Part shown: positions 8,601 through 16,337 of the stretch, piece by piece
Layout of the letters: the number at the start of each line of letters is the position of its first letter
Numbering within the stretch: the first letter of the stretch is position 1
From: Amorphus sp040750475
GTDB taxonomy: Bacteria > Pseudomonadota > Alphaproteobacteria > Rhizobiales > Amorphaceae
Assembly: GCF_040750475.1 (NCBI RefSeq)
Contig: NZ_JABJVY010000004.1
Location: forward strand, 62,001-126,000
Length of the DNA: 64,000 nt
Direction: 5' to 3'
Position numbers and translations under genes: made by a program
The notes under the pieces: generated by a model
Databases searched by the model: none
Told to the model about the DNA's origin: nothing
What the model saw: only the letters and a program-made list of their open reading frames with translations

Positions 8601-9537
8601 GTCGCGCGGCGCTGCGCGGAAGCCCCGCGACCTGCCAGTCGCCGCCGGTCGTCGGGCGCGGCTCGGCCTCCACCTTCGGTTCGATCCGGCAGTGCCCGGC
8701 GCGTAGGTCGTCGCCGAACCAGGCGACCACCAGGGCGACCCGCTCCAGGTTCGGGCAGAGCGCGACCAACTCGTCGATCGAGGCTTCCAGGTTGGAGGCC
8801 GCGATCGGGAGATGCCGGTTGTCGGTGGCGCTTCGGCCGGGCCCAAGACTGCGCCGCACCTCCTCGGGCGCATAGCCGAACTCGCTCGCACCGGGGATCA
8901 GCGTCACCGCCCGTATCATCGTCTCCAGCCGGTCCACCGGCCGGATCACCTCGAAGGAAAGCTGGGGCAGGCGGTTGCCGAAATCGCCGATTGGCAGGCG
9001 CTCGAACACGACATAGCAAAGCCCGCGATAGGCCGGTGCCGTGCCCTGCTTGGCCTCGATCAGCGGATCCGCCATCTGGTCTTCGTCGCCGAGATAGATC
9101 CGATGCGTCACTTCCGAGCGGTCGAGCAGCTTGCCGTCGGCCCAGATCCGGCCGATCCGCGCCACCGGTCCCTCGCAGAGCCCAACGGCGAAGTTGGCGT
9201 AGTAGGCATAGGACTGCGTGCTCGGCTTGGAGGGGCCGCCCTTGCCGCCGGCCGGCTCTTCCGAGACCACCGCCTCTTCGTAGCGGGTCGCCCAGATCAC
9301 GCTGCCGGACAGCCGCATCCGGCCATAGACGCGCGGGATCGGCGCCCCTTCCCGCGAAGCCTGGACGTCCAGATCCTCAAGCTTGCCGGTGGGCGTCGAG
9401 CCGCCGTTGCCGCCGAACAACGCGTCGTCGATCACGGCGCCCGCGATCGCGCCCGCCGCTCGGCCGACCACGGCCCCTAACGGGCCGAACAGGCCACCGA
9501 CGGCCTGGCCGGCGGTGGATAGAACCAGCGTGCTCAT
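5647..9537 (-). CDS. GTA host-specificity protein (gp15-like, baseplate megatron)
   Basis: At 1296 residues this is the largest gene of the cluster. It begins MSTLVLSTAGQAVGGLFG, a hydrophobic Gly/Ala-rich N-terminus, followed by a region found in GTA and phage tail hubs, a central TIM-barrel-like glycan-hydrolase-type domain (GIDVYWPLSDWRDG, WFYASQSDREQQ, VWFTEVGCPAID) and C-terminal fibronectin-like beta domains. In Rhodobacter capsulatus GTA the equivalent protein forms the central baseplate hub and tip. The ATG at 9537 is chosen because upstream residues do not match the family; the stop overlaps the DUF2793 gene. Full length, no frameshift seen. Confidence 0.92.
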   Translation of the reverse strand: MSTLVLSTAGQAVGGLFGPLGAVVGRAAGAIAGAVIDDALFGGNGGSTPTGKLEDLDVQASREGAPIPRVYGRMRLSGSVIWATRYEEAVVSEEPAGGKGGPSKPSTQSYAYYANFAVGLCEGPVARIGRIWADGKLLDRSEVTHRIYLGDEDQMADPLIEAKQGTAPAYRGLCYVVFERLPIGDFGNRLPQLSFEVIRPVDRLETMIRAVTLIPGASEFGYAPEEVRRSLGPGRSATDNRHLPIAASNLEASIDELVALCPNLERVALVVAWFGDDLRAGHCRIEPKVEAEPRPTTGGDWQVAGLPRSAARLTSRIDGRPAYGGTPSDETVRAAIAHLKARGLKVVFYPFVLMDVPPGNGLPDPYGGVEQAPYPWRGRITVYPAPGEPGSPDKTGAASGQVAGLLGTAEPADFSVSGGRVAYSGPAEWSLRRMILHYAHLCEAAGGVDAFLIGSELRGLTTIRSDSSHYPFVDGLCALADDVHTVLRAETKISYAADWSEFFGHQPADGTGDVHFHLDPLWARPSIDFVGIDVYWPLSDWRDGTPLDAEIGYGPRDLAYLAGNVAGGEGYDWFYASQSDREQQIRTPITDGTAGKPWVFRYKDLKSWWTNRHYDRPGGVEVGAATLWQPEMKPVWFTEVGCPAIDRGANQPNVFYDPKSSESFFPYFSNGGRDDAVQRRYLEAILGHFDLIFGATADANPVSSVYGDRMVVPGGVHAWTWDARPFPAFPLREDVWSDGPNWQRGHWLTGRLGGTSLSGLVRALYADWALTDPEIVGLDEAIDGLVVAAPSDLRSVLSPLGEAFGFVGLDAGTHVRFADRAGRSLATIDELDLVDDRDGTLAALVREQASELPIELRIGYRDTLKDFLASSAASRRLVGESRQVADIALPAALWDGLAVQAAERRLHARWAERTRISFALPPSRIALEPGDIVEVVTRAGPMVASLAEIEDATFRRVEGRSHEADVYRASAGIGIGRAPAAPVGFGPPLAVLLDLPRVVDGDDHRPRVAVFASPWPGTTTIWRSGSGNSFDAIAAITAPAVIGTLAAPLSSGPIGRWDGANSILVDLAGGSLASRTDLEVLSGANALAIRASSGAWEIVQFASAELVAEGRYLLTRLLRGQLGTEDAMAAGHAAGTMVVLLNTALATLPLDRSTLRLERSYRIGPSAGGLAGPAVTEMAFTGTGRGIAPLSPVHVRAIRRTGGEIELSWIRRTRIGGDDWVSEDVPLGETGEAYRLEILAGATVVRTLETQTPAYTYGLAEQVTDFGAPPSSLRIRVAQLAGGFGPGIVREVELDV

Positions 9538-9544
9538 CGATCGA

Positions 9545-9988
9545 TCACTCCGGGTCGCGCGCGCCGGGAAAGGCGAACGCATAGGCGAGCCTGCGCCGCC
9601 ACCAGGGCGACAGGCTGCTCTCCACCACCTGTCCGGCGGCGTCGTAGGCGTGCAGAAACCGCGCAGGCGCGATCAGGATGGCGACGTGCTTGGCCGGCAA
9701 CGTCGGGCGCCAGCGAAACAGGAGCACGTCGCCGGGCGCCTGCGCGCCGATCGCGACCGGCACCAGATGGCGAAAGCCGGCCGCCGCCAGCGTTTCCGCC
9801 CGTCCCGCCTCCGCCCAGTCCGGCGAATAGGGCGGCGGCGCTTCCGGCTCCGGCCCGATCGTCTCGCGCCAGACGCCGCGCAACAGCCCGAGGCAGTCGC
9901 AACCAACGCCTTTCAGCGAGGCCTGATGGCGATAGGGCGTGCCGCGCCAGGCGAGCGCCGTCGACACGATGTCCGCACGCATGACCAT
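9545..9988 (-). CDS. GTA NlpC/P60-family peptidase (gp14-like)
   Basis: A 147-residue cysteine peptidase. WRGTPYRHQASLKGVGCDC carries the catalytic cysteine of NlpC/P60 proteins and PAKHVAILIAP the histidine. In GTA tails the protein is a baseplate-associated cell-wall hydrolase used during delivery of DNA through the recipient's peptidoglycan. Its ATG overlaps the previous stop by one base (TGATG); a second ATG lies two codons downstream. Ends 7 bases before the host-specificity gene. Confidence 0.92.
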   Translation of the reverse strand: MVMRADIVSTALAWRGTPYRHQASLKGVGCDCLGLLRGVWRETIGPEPEAPPPYSPDWAEAGRAETLAAAGFRHLVPVAIGAQAPGDVLLFRWRPTLPAKHVAILIAPARFLHAYDAAGQVVESSLSPWWRRRLAYAFAFPGARDPE

Positions 9989-10869
9989 CACGCGAGCGTG
10001 CCGCCGTCGTTTCCGCCATCGGCGGAGACGGAGGCGAGCGCGACGTCGTTGCCGGGCATGTGCGGGAAGCCGCGAAAGTTCCCCGCGTTGGCGAACTTGG
10101 CCGTGCAGGTCGCAAAGCGCTTGTCGCAGCCGGCCGTCAACACCACCCGGTCGCCGAGCGCGATCTCGCCGGCCATGGGCTGCCACAGTGCGATCCGCCA
10201 GGTCGCGTTCGAATGCGCCTTGATCTCCGACGCCCGCCCGGCATTCGCTCCGCTCTCGAATGCCACGTGGCCGCGCGTGAACCAGCCGTCGGCGTAGCCC
10301 GACAGACCCGAGACCGAGAGGCTTGCGCGAGAAAACACACCCGTCACCTCCGCCTCCAGTCGGAAGGCCGACGCGGACAAGTCGATGGCGCAACGTCTGT
10401 CGCCCAAATCGGCGTCGCAGCGCGGCTGGAACAGTCGCCCCCGCACGATGTCGAGGTCGGCGGTCGGCCCCCGGATTTCGGCCCGGAACGCCCCGTCGGT
10501 TCGCGTCACCTCGCCAACTGTGCCGACCCGCAGCTTCAGCCTCTGATCGATATCCGCCCAATTGACCAGCCAGAGCTCCACTACCGCGCCATCATAGGCG
10601 CCGGCCGCCAGATCCTCCGCCGCCAGCCGGTCGTCGGCGAGCGCCCCGTCGATCTCGAAGCCGCCGACGGCAAGCCCGCTCGACGCCACATCCGCACTGG
10701 TCGCCGCCCCGCCGGAGGCGGAATGGATCACCCCGTCGAACGCGATGTCGCGGTCGTGGTCGGTGAAGCCGAGCACGGTGCCGTCGCGCCGGGTCAGTCG
10801 CCAGCAGCGGCAGAGCGTCGTCGCCCCGCTCTCAAGGTGCGCGGCCAATTCGCTGGGGAGCGTCTTCAC
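9988..10869 (-). CDS. GTA DUF2163 baseplate protein (gp13-like)
   Basis: A 293-residue protein of the DUF2163 / phage BR0599-like family, a baseplate hub component in GTA. It opens with KTLPSELAAHLESGATTLCRCW and contains the cysteine motifs QPRCDADLGDRRCAIDL and AGCDKRFATC; in the R. capsulatus GTA structure a homologue binds an iron-sulfur cluster, and the cysteine spacing here is compatible with that. The start is GTG at 10869, giving a GTGA overlap with the upstream stop; no ATG is near the homologous N-terminus. Confidence 0.9.
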   Translation of the reverse strand: MKTLPSELAAHLESGATTLCRCWRLTRRDGTVLGFTDHDRDIAFDGVIHSASGGAATSADVASSGLAVGGFEIDGALADDRLAAEDLAAGAYDGAVVELWLVNWADIDQRLKLRVGTVGEVTRTDGAFRAEIRGPTADLDIVRGRLFQPRCDADLGDRRCAIDLSASAFRLEAEVTGVFSRASLSVSGLSGYADGWFTRGHVAFESGANAGRASEIKAHSNATWRIALWQPMAGEIALGDRVVLTAGCDKRFATCTAKFANAGNFRGFPHMPGNDVALASVSADGGNDGGTLA

Positions 10870-11510
10870 AGCCGGATCTCCACGATCGGAACGGAGGGCA
10901 GCGACCCTGCCGAGAAGGCGGTCAGCGAAATTTCCAGCCGGTCGGTATCGAAGCGCACCGGCACGTCGAACTCGAAACCCGCGGTGACGGTCGCTCCGCC
11001 GGCCGGGACGTGTCCGGGTTGAAAGGTCACCACGCCGGTCGCCGCATCGACGGTGAAACCGGCGCCCACAGCGACCTCGCTTCCGGCCACGGCGACGCGG
11101 ACACTCTCGGCGACCGGCTTGTCGATCCGTCGCACCCAAGGCGCGTGGACCCCGCCATAGGTCTTGGTGAGCTGGAAGGTGGCACGCGTCCCGTCGCCGG
11201 TGCCGATCGTCTGGTCGAACGGCACCGGCGACGTGCCCGGCGTGCTGGAGCGGTGATCGACCGGATCGCGATAGCGAAAGCCATAGAGCCGACCGCGTCG
11301 CTCCTCGAAAAAGGCGGCGATGGCATAGAGATCCTCGATCGAGCGCACCCCGGAGCCGGCGTCGTAGCGGCGCCTTGAATCCGCCCAGCGGCTGTTGCGC
11401 TCCTCGTGACCGGAGCCGAGGATCACGATCTCGGTCTTGCGTTCCGGCCCGCCGGCGGCACCAAATGCCACGGCGAGAGGAAACAGCACCTCGTGAAAGG
11501 CGTGCGGCAT
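10866..11510 (-). CDS. GTA DUF2460 distal tail protein (gp12-like)
   Basis: A 214-residue DUF2460 protein (family motifs FHEVLFP, KTEIVILGSGHEERNSRW, YGFRYRDPVDH). In the GTA tail it forms the distal-tail ring between tail tube and hub. Start ATG 11510 follows the tape measure gene by 29 bases, and the stop overlaps the DUF2163 start by four bases. Confidence 0.93.
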   Translation of the reverse strand: MPHAFHEVLFPLAVAFGAAGGPERKTEIVILGSGHEERNSRWADSRRRYDAGSGVRSIEDLYAIAAFFEERRGRLYGFRYRDPVDHRSSTPGTSPVPFDQTIGTGDGTRATFQLTKTYGGVHAPWVRRIDKPVAESVRVAVAGSEVAVGAGFTVDAATGVVTFQPGHVPAGGATVTAGFEFDVPVRFDTDRLEISLTAFSAGSLPSVPIVEIRL

Positions 11511-11539
11511 GATCGCGTTTTCCGTCTGAAAAGAGCCTG

Positions 11540-12115
11540 TCAGCTTCCGCGCCGGCCCCGGCCGACAGCGCGCGCGAGCATCGCCGTGACCTGCGCTTCG
11601 GAGCGCCGAAAGCTGTCGGCGTCCTGGGTGGTGATATTGAACGTGACCTGCACCGCCCCTCCCCCGCCGGCCGCGACCCCGAGCCGCCCGTCCGGCCCGC
11701 GCGACAACGGCAGGATCGCCTCCGGCCCCGCCTCGCCGGCAAGCCCGGTGCGGCCGTCCACAAGCGGAAACCGGGTGGGCGTACCGATCACTCCACCCTC
11801 GGCGAACGGCATCAGGTTGCCGGCAGCGTGCGCGGCACTTGCCGCACCGGCCGACAGCACCTCACCACCTACCCCACCAAGCTGCCCGACCAACTGCTGG
11901 CCGAGGCCGGAAAGTGCCGATTTCAGCACCGAAGAGGACAGGCTGCGCGCCGCCTGGGCAAGCACCGTGTCGAGCCGCTTGCCCTCGACGACGGCGTCCT
12001 TGAGGCCGCGAACGACGGTGGCGGAAAACCGTTCCGCCGAGCGTTCCAGCGCCGCGCTCGCCTCAAGCGCGGCGTTGCCGTCGAACCCGGTCTCGTCATC
12101 GAACTCGTTCGCCAT
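11540..12115 (-). CDS. GTA tail tape measure protein (gp11-like)
   Basis: A short tape measure of 191 residues, as in other GTAs, whose tails are short. It contains an Ala/Leu-rich helical middle (LDTVLAQAARSLSSSVLKSAL) and the GTA-typical FAEGGVIGTPTRFPLV and AGEAGPEAILPL motifs. The starting ATG at 12115 begins MANEFDDE and fits the family better than the open codons upstream. The length of such proteins sets tail length. Confidence 0.9.
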   Translation of the reverse strand: MANEFDDETGFDGNAALEASAALERSAERFSATVVRGLKDAVVEGKRLDTVLAQAARSLSSSVLKSALSGLGQQLVGQLGGVGGEVLSAGAASAAHAAGNLMPFAEGGVIGTPTRFPLVDGRTGLAGEAGPEAILPLSRGPDGRLGVAAGGGGAVQVTFNITTQDADSFRRSEAQVTAMLARAVGRGRRGS

Positions 12116-12125
12116 CGCTTGCCCT

Positions 12126-12338
12126 CTATTGGTCGGTCTGCTCCGCGGCACCGATCAGCGCCCGCAAGCGGCCGACGTCCGCCGCCGGCGCGGTGCGTTC
12201 CGGCGCAAGCACCGCCCTCAATTCGCGCAACGTGAGGCGCCAGAACGCCTCCGGCGCCAGACCGCGCCGGCCGATCGCCACCGCCATCGCTGCGCGCCAG
12301 GGAAAGGCCGCGACGGGATCCCCCGCCGCGGCCCTCAA
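12126..12338 (-). CDS. GTA phage tail assembly chaperone (gp10.1 / rcc01693-like)
   Basis: A 70-residue protein of the small tail chaperone family, with FPWRAAMAVAIGRRGLAPEA, FWRLTLRELRAVL and a helical C-terminus. The only start that fits is TTG 12338, which overlaps the stop of the preceding gene as TTGA, mirroring the ATGA overlaps elsewhere in the cluster. Chaperones at this position keep the tape measure soluble during tail assembly. Confidence 0.82.
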   Translation of the reverse strand: MRAAAGDPVAAFPWRAAMAVAIGRRGLAPEAFWRLTLRELRAVLAPERTAPAADVGRLRALIGAAEQTDQ

Positions 12339-12667
12339 GGGTTTTCGGGCTGGGCGTCCGGATCGCCGAAGGTCGCTGTCAGGAGATCGGAGACGATCGC
12401 GGCATAGCCGGCGGCCCCGCCGGCCGTGGTCATCATCGCGACGTCGTCGTCGCTGACGGCATGGCCGGCTCCGCGCAGGCCCGCGCCGATCACCTTGACC
12501 GCATCGTCCGCCTTCAGCCGGCCGCTCGCAAAGCGTTCGGCAAGGCCGACCAGATCGCCGGACTGGAAGGCGTCCTCCAGCTCGGCGAGTGCCCCCAGCG
12601 TCAGACAAAGGGTGAAGCGCCGCCCGTCCAGGACGGCATCGATTTCGCCTCGGTGCCGGTTCGCCAT
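12335..12667 (-). CDS. GTA gp10-family tail protein (tail assembly chaperone)
   Basis: A 110-residue member of the GTA-gp10 family: MANRHRGEIDAVLDG, LCLTLGALAELEDAF and GLRGAGHAVSDDDVA are characteristic. The likely start is ATG 12667; a GTG at 12673 overlapping the upstream stop is possible. Located between the tail tube and the second chaperone gene as in the canonical GTA order. Confidence 0.9.
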   Translation of the reverse strand: MANRHRGEIDAVLDGRRFTLCLTLGALAELEDAFQSGDLVGLAERFASGRLKADDAVKVIGAGLRGAGHAVSDDDVAMMTTAGGAAGYAAIVSDLLTATFGDPDAQPENP

Positions 12668-12669
12668 GG

Positions 12670-13083
12670 TCACGCCGCGGCGAAGGTGAGTTCGCCGGCC
12701 GATTCCAGCGAGATCTCGTAGGTCACTTCGCCGTCGTGATTGCCGGCATAGTCGAGGCCCGAAAGCTGGAACGGTCCGGAAACGGTGCCGAAATCGGGCA
12801 CGATCACTTGCCAGCTTCGGATCGCCCCGGCGAAGAAGATCGTCCGCACCGCCGCATCCGAGGTCGCATCCTTGAAGATGCCGGAGCCGGACAGGCTCGC
12901 CCGACGCACGCCCGCACCCGCCAGAAGCTCTCGCCAGCGGCCGGCGGACTCCGTGTCGGTGACATCGACGGTATCGGCGTTGAACGACAATCGCCGGGCG
13001 CGAAGCCCGGCGACGGTGACGTAGGAGCCCGATCCGGTCTGATCGAGCTTAAGCACCAGATCGGTGCCGCGCTGTGCGCCCAT
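12670..13083 (-). CDS. GTA major tail tube protein (TP901-1 family, gp9-like)
   Basis: A 137-residue tail tube subunit (GTDLVLKLDQTGSGSY, SFNADTVDVTDTES, WRELLAGAGVRRASLSGSG). Chosen start ATG 13083 has GAGGAGG at a good distance; an open stretch upstream lacks family similarity. It polymerises into the tail tube. Upstream, the canonical neighbour would be the DUF3168 gene, but here a secreted-protein gene intervenes. Confidence 0.92.
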   Translation of the reverse strand: MGAQRGTDLVLKLDQTGSGSYVTVAGLRARRLSFNADTVDVTDTESAGRWRELLAGAGVRRASLSGSGIFKDATSDAAVRTIFFAGAIRSWQVIVPDFGTVSGPFQLSGLDYAGNHDGEVTYEISLESAGELTFAAA

Positions 13084-13150
13084 CGGCGCCTCCTCTGTCT
13101 CCAAGAAACCAGAAACACCGAGGCGCACGGGCGATCTCAGCCCGGCCGAT

Positions 13151-13579
13151 CTACTTGCCGTAGTTGTAGATCGCGCAGGGGCTGGACTCAGGCGTCGGCG
13201 CGCTGTCGGTGGTGAAAACCACCATGCTCATCCCGTCATCCGTGTCGGGAGCGAGCACGATGTAGGTAGCCGGATGGTCCGGCAGTCCGCAAAACTGGTT
13301 GCCGTTCAAGAGCACCGGATCCGACGGCGGAACCAGCTTGAAGATTTCGCCCTCGACCGGATCTCCGGTGCCGCTCCAGGCGCCCTTCTTGCTGCCGACC
13401 GCTTCGATCTTCAGGCTCTTGCCGTTGGCGAACGTCACGGCGTTCGCTGAGACGTCGATGTCGCCGGTGATGGAGGTCGCGGTGTTGCTGAGCGCGCCCC
13501 ATTTCCCGCTCGTCGCCGCCATCGCCGGCTGAGCCAGGCCGCACACCATCGCCGCAACCAAAAGTGCCTTCTTGTCCAT
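13151..13579 (-). CDS. Secreted protein of unknown function inserted in the GTA cluster
   Basis: A 142-residue protein with a signal peptide (MDKKALLVAAMVCGLAQPAM, cleavage near AMAAT) and a mature part rich in Asp, Gly, Ser and Thr with two cysteines (QFCGLPDHPATYIVLAP and SSPCAIYNYGK). AAGGAG lies seven bases before the ATG. I do not recognise a family. It lies between the DUF3168 and tail-tube genes on the same strand, with intergenic gaps of about 67 and 125 bases, unlike the tight overlaps around it, so it looks like an insertion into the operon. Export by the Sec pathway would separate it from particle assembly in the cytoplasm. Confidence 0.75.
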   Translation of the reverse strand: MDKKALLVAAMVCGLAQPAMAATSGKWGALSNTATSITGDIDVSANAVTFANGKSLKIEAVGSKKGAWSGTGDPVEGEIFKLVPPSDPVLLNGNQFCGLPDHPATYIVLAPDTDDGMSMVVFTTDSAPTPESSPCAIYNYGK

Positions 13580-13704
13580 CGCATCGCTCCTTTGAGACCG
13601 GAAATCGGTCGGTCGGGGGAACGATAGCGGCGACGGCCGACAGCGTCACGACGTTGGTGCGGGGTCCTCGCGCAAGCGGGAATGAGCGGAGACCATGGCA
13701 CCGC

Positions 13705-14112
13705 CTACTGCACCGGCTCCGTCACCGCGCGCAGTCGCAGAACCGCGAGCACCGACTTGCGGTCCGAGGCAAACCGCGTGGCCCGGTCGACCAGAGACAG
13801 CGACACCAGCCGGTGTCCGTCGAGTGCGAGCGCCGCACCGATCAAAAGCGTTTCGATCCGCTCAGCGAGTTCGGCCGCCTGCTTGCGGCCATGCGAGGTG
13901 GAGCGGACTTCCAGAGCCACCCGATGTTCGCTCATCGGCGGCAAGTCCCCGTCGAGCCGGCGATCGCTTGCATCACCGAACGCGACGAACGGATGCGCGG
14001 CCGCGCGCGGCGGCCGGTCGTAGATGCGCGCGCCACCGAGACGGTCGATCAGCACCGCATCGCCGGCAAGCCTCGCGTAGATCGCAGCCCGTAGCGCCTG
14101 TCCGGCATCCAT
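13705..14112 (-). CDS. GTA DUF3168 tail terminator-like protein (gp8-like)
   Basis: A 135-residue DUF3168 protein (LRAAIYARLAGDAVL, ARIYDRPP, PFVAFGDASDRRLDG). In tailed phages this family forms the tail terminator ring that joins tail to head. Start ATG 14112 overlaps the upstream stop as TGATG. Confidence 0.92.
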   Translation of the reverse strand: MDAGQALRAAIYARLAGDAVLIDRLGGARIYDRPPRAAAHPFVAFGDASDRRLDGDLPPMSEHRVALEVRSTSHGRKQAAELAERIETLLIGAALALDGHRLVSLSLVDRATRFASDRKSVLAVLRLRAVTEPVQ

Positions 14113-14444
14113 CACCGTCCCTCCTCTTCCGCCTCGATCAAGAGAAACCGATCGCGGACTCCAACCGGCCGGGTCGCGAGGATCATCAGCGTGCGGCCAT
14201 CGACCTTGAGCCGCTGGCCGCCGGTAACGCCGGTCCGCGCCCGGATCGTCACACGGTGCGTGGCCACGCCGTCGAGACGGCCGCTGCGGTCGCGCTCGGC
14301 CGCCGACAGCGCATCCACCCGCCCCCAGACGTCGGCAAGCTTGGTCCAGACGACCGTCTCTCCACCGGCGCCGTCGGAGGTCGCCGTCGGCGTTTCGATC
14401 GTCAGACGGCGGTCCAGCGCCCCGATCGCGGGTGCGCCGGTCAT
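14112..14444 (-). CDS. Phage head closure protein (gp7-like)
   Basis: A 110-residue head-closure (head-tail joining) protein: LDRRLTIETPT near the N-terminus, TKLADVWGRVDAL, and THRVTIRARTGVTGGQRLKV are typical. It overlaps both neighbours (ATGA with the connector gene upstream, TGATG downstream). Confidence 0.9.
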   Translation of the reverse strand: MTGAPAIGALDRRLTIETPTATSDGAGGETVVWTKLADVWGRVDALSAAERDRSGRLDGVATHRVTIRARTGVTGGQRLKVDGRTLMILATRPVGVRDRFLLIEAEEEGR

Positions 14445-15004
14445 GCTACCCTCGCCAGCCGATAGGGGCGGACAAGGCTGGAAACGCCGAGCGAGACCGG
14501 ATCGGGCGGACCGACCAACGCGGCCTCTCGGTGCTGGTGCCAATGGGCCACCAGCATCAGCACCGCCTGGCGCAGCGGCGCGGGCACGTCGCCAGCCACC
14601 GTGCCGTAGCCGGCGGTGATGTCGATCTCCACCTGGTCCGCCCGCCACCGGCCCGCACCGCCGGGCAACAGCCGCAGCCGCGACGACACCAGATCCATCA
14701 CATAGTCCTCGGCCCCAAGCACCGAGGCGGTGCCGTCGCTGGCCCGCACCGTCACCGCATCGATGGAAAGCACCGGTTGCGGCTCGAGCCGGACGATGCC
14801 GGAATGCGGAACGGTCTCGCGCACGATCCGCCAGCCCTGAGCCAACAGCGCCCGGCCGGTCGTGGCCTCCACATGCCGGCGCGCCGCCGCGATCAGATCG
14901 GCGATCAGGGTATCCTCGGCGTCAGTGTCGACACGCAGATGCTGTTTAGCCTCCGCCAATGTGACAGGTTCCAGCGTCGGCGGCTCGGTCAAAATGCTTG
15001 TCAT
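14441..15004 (-). CDS. Head-tail connector protein (gp6-like)
   Basis: A 187-residue connector of the phage gp6/phiE125 gp8 type (PVTLAEAKQHLRVD, DTLIADLIAAARRHVEATTG, VEIDITAGYG, APLRQAVLMLVAHWHQHRE). The Shine-Dalgarno GGAGGGG sits directly after the U-tract of the intrinsic terminator that follows the capsid gene. Confidence 0.92.
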   Translation of the reverse strand: MTSILTEPPTLEPVTLAEAKQHLRVDTDAEDTLIADLIAAARRHVEATTGRALLAQGWRIVRETVPHSGIVRLEPQPVLSIDAVTVRASDGTASVLGAEDYVMDLVSSRLRLLPGGAGRWRADQVEIDITAGYGTVAGDVPAPLRQAVLMLVAHWHQHREAALVGPPDPVSLGVSSLVRPYRLARVA

Positions 15005-15013
15005 GACCCCTCC

Positions 15014-15049
15014 AAAAAAATGGCCCGGCTCCGAGGACAGAGCCGGGCC
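15014..15049 (-). terminator. Intrinsic terminator between capsid and connector genes
   Basis: On the minus strand a perfect 10-bp stem GGCCCGGCTC / GAGCCGGGCC with an 8-base loop is followed by A and seven T. It ends just before the Shine-Dalgarno of the connector gene, so it would terminate a share of transcripts after the major capsid gene and lower expression of later genes. Confidence 0.88.
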
Positions 15050-15080
15050 AGGCGCAGGGAGCGCATTTGCAGGCGGGAAA

Positions 15081-16337
15081 TCAGCTCTCGCCGAACTTCA
15101 GGAGCTTGATGGCGTCGAAGTCCTGGACGCCCCCGCCGACGCGCTTGGTCGTGTAGAACAGAACGTAAGGCTTGGAGGAGTACGGGTCGCGCAGGACCCG
15201 CACGCCCAGCCGGTCGACGATCAGATAGCCGCGCCGGAAGTCGCCGAACGCGATCGCCATCTGGTCGGCGGCCATGTCCGGCATGTCTTCCGCTTCCACC
15301 ACGGGGAAGTTCATCAGCGAGGCGGTGCCGCCGGGAACGGCCGGCGGCTGCCAGAGATAGGCGTCGTCGTCGTCCTTCATCTTGCGCACCGCCGCCTGGG
15401 TGCGCCGGTTCATGACGAAGCTCGCATTCTGGCGATAGCCGGCCTTCAGCGCGTAGACGAGGTCGATCAGCTTGTCGCCGGGATCTTCCGCCGGGAACGC
15501 CGCGTCGACGCCGGTCGCGATATAGCCGAGCTTGCCCCAGACCCAGGCGGGCTCCGCCGCGGTGTCGTAGTGCAAAAAGCCCGTCGGCTCCGTCTCGCCC
15601 TCGCCGGTGATGAAGGCCGCGCCTTCCTGCAGCGCGAACGCCTGGTCGATCTCCTCCGCCAGCCACTGGCCGATATCGATCGCGGCATCGTCGAGCAGCG
15701 TCGCGGTCGCCGCCGGCATGGCGTAGAGTTCCATGGTCGGAAACGAGAGCTCCTTCAGGGTCGGCGCATCGGTCGTTGTCCGGGCGTCGGTCTCCCCGAC
15801 CCAGCCGACCGCCGGACCGGAGATCGCGAACGGCTTCTTGAAGCCGGTGCCGGAGATCTGGCGCACGCTGGCGATCCCGCGGATCGGCGAGATCGCGGCC
15901 AGCCGGCGGCCTATTTCGCGGTCGACCTCTTCGGGCACGAGATAGCCGGCATCGTCGGAGGCCGCCGTCAGCGCCTTGGTCTCCAGCGCCTTCAGGTCGT
16001 GATCGCGGCCGCCACGCACATAGGCCTCGAACGCCGCCTTGTGTTCCAGCGCAGCGCCGGAGCGGATCACCCCGCCTTCGCCGCCCAACACCGGCCGGCG
16101 GGCCTTGAGCACGAGCTCGTCCACCCGCGCCTTGTGGGCGTCCAGCGCCCGGTCGACGCGGTCGAGCTTCTCCAGCGTGACGACATCGCCGGCCGAGCGG
16201 CGCTCCAACTCGTCGAGCCGGCGGTCGTTGGTCTCCTTGAAGACCTCGAATGCGCCCATGAAGTCGGCGAAGGCGGCGCCAAGCTCGCCGTCGCCGGCCG
16301 CCTTGGTCTCAGGCGCCCGGATATCGGTTGCGGTCAT
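15081..16337 (-). CDS. HK97-fold major capsid protein (gp5-like)
   Basis: A 418-residue capsid precursor. Residues about 1-85 form the helical delta domain removed by the prohead protease (VFKETNDRRLDELERR, LDRVDRALDAHKARVDEL), followed by the HK97 core (LVPEEVDREIGRRLAAISPI, GWVGETDART, ELYAMPAATATLLDDAAID, YLIVDRLGVRVLRDPYSSKP). Full length; its ATG overlaps the protease stop as ATGA. This is the most abundant product expected from the cluster, consistent with the terminator placed after it. Confidence 0.95.
   Translation of the reverse strand: MTATDIRAPETKAAGDGELGAAFADFMGAFEVFKETNDRRLDELERRSAGDVVTLEKLDRVDRALDAHKARVDELVLKARRPVLGGEGGVIRSGAALEHKAAFEAYVRGGRDHDLKALETKALTAASDDAGYLVPEEVDREIGRRLAAISPIRGIASVRQISGTGFKKPFAISGPAVGWVGETDARTTTDAPTLKELSFPTMELYAMPAATATLLDDAAIDIGQWLAEEIDQAFALQEGAAFITGEGETEPTGFLHYDTAAEPAWVWGKLGYIATGVDAAFPAEDPGDKLIDLVYALKAGYRQNASFVMNRRTQAAVRKMKDDDDAYLWQPPAVPGGTASLMNFPVVEAEDMPDMAADQMAIAFGDFRRGYLIVDRLGVRVLRDPYSSKPYVLFYTTKRVGGGVQDFDAIKLLKFGES

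Noticed and set aside
5581..8706. Very long open frames opposite the GTA host-specificity gene
   Set aside because: They are antisense to a gene with clear family motifs and are typical by-products of high GC codon usage; no protein similarity or Shine-Dalgarno.
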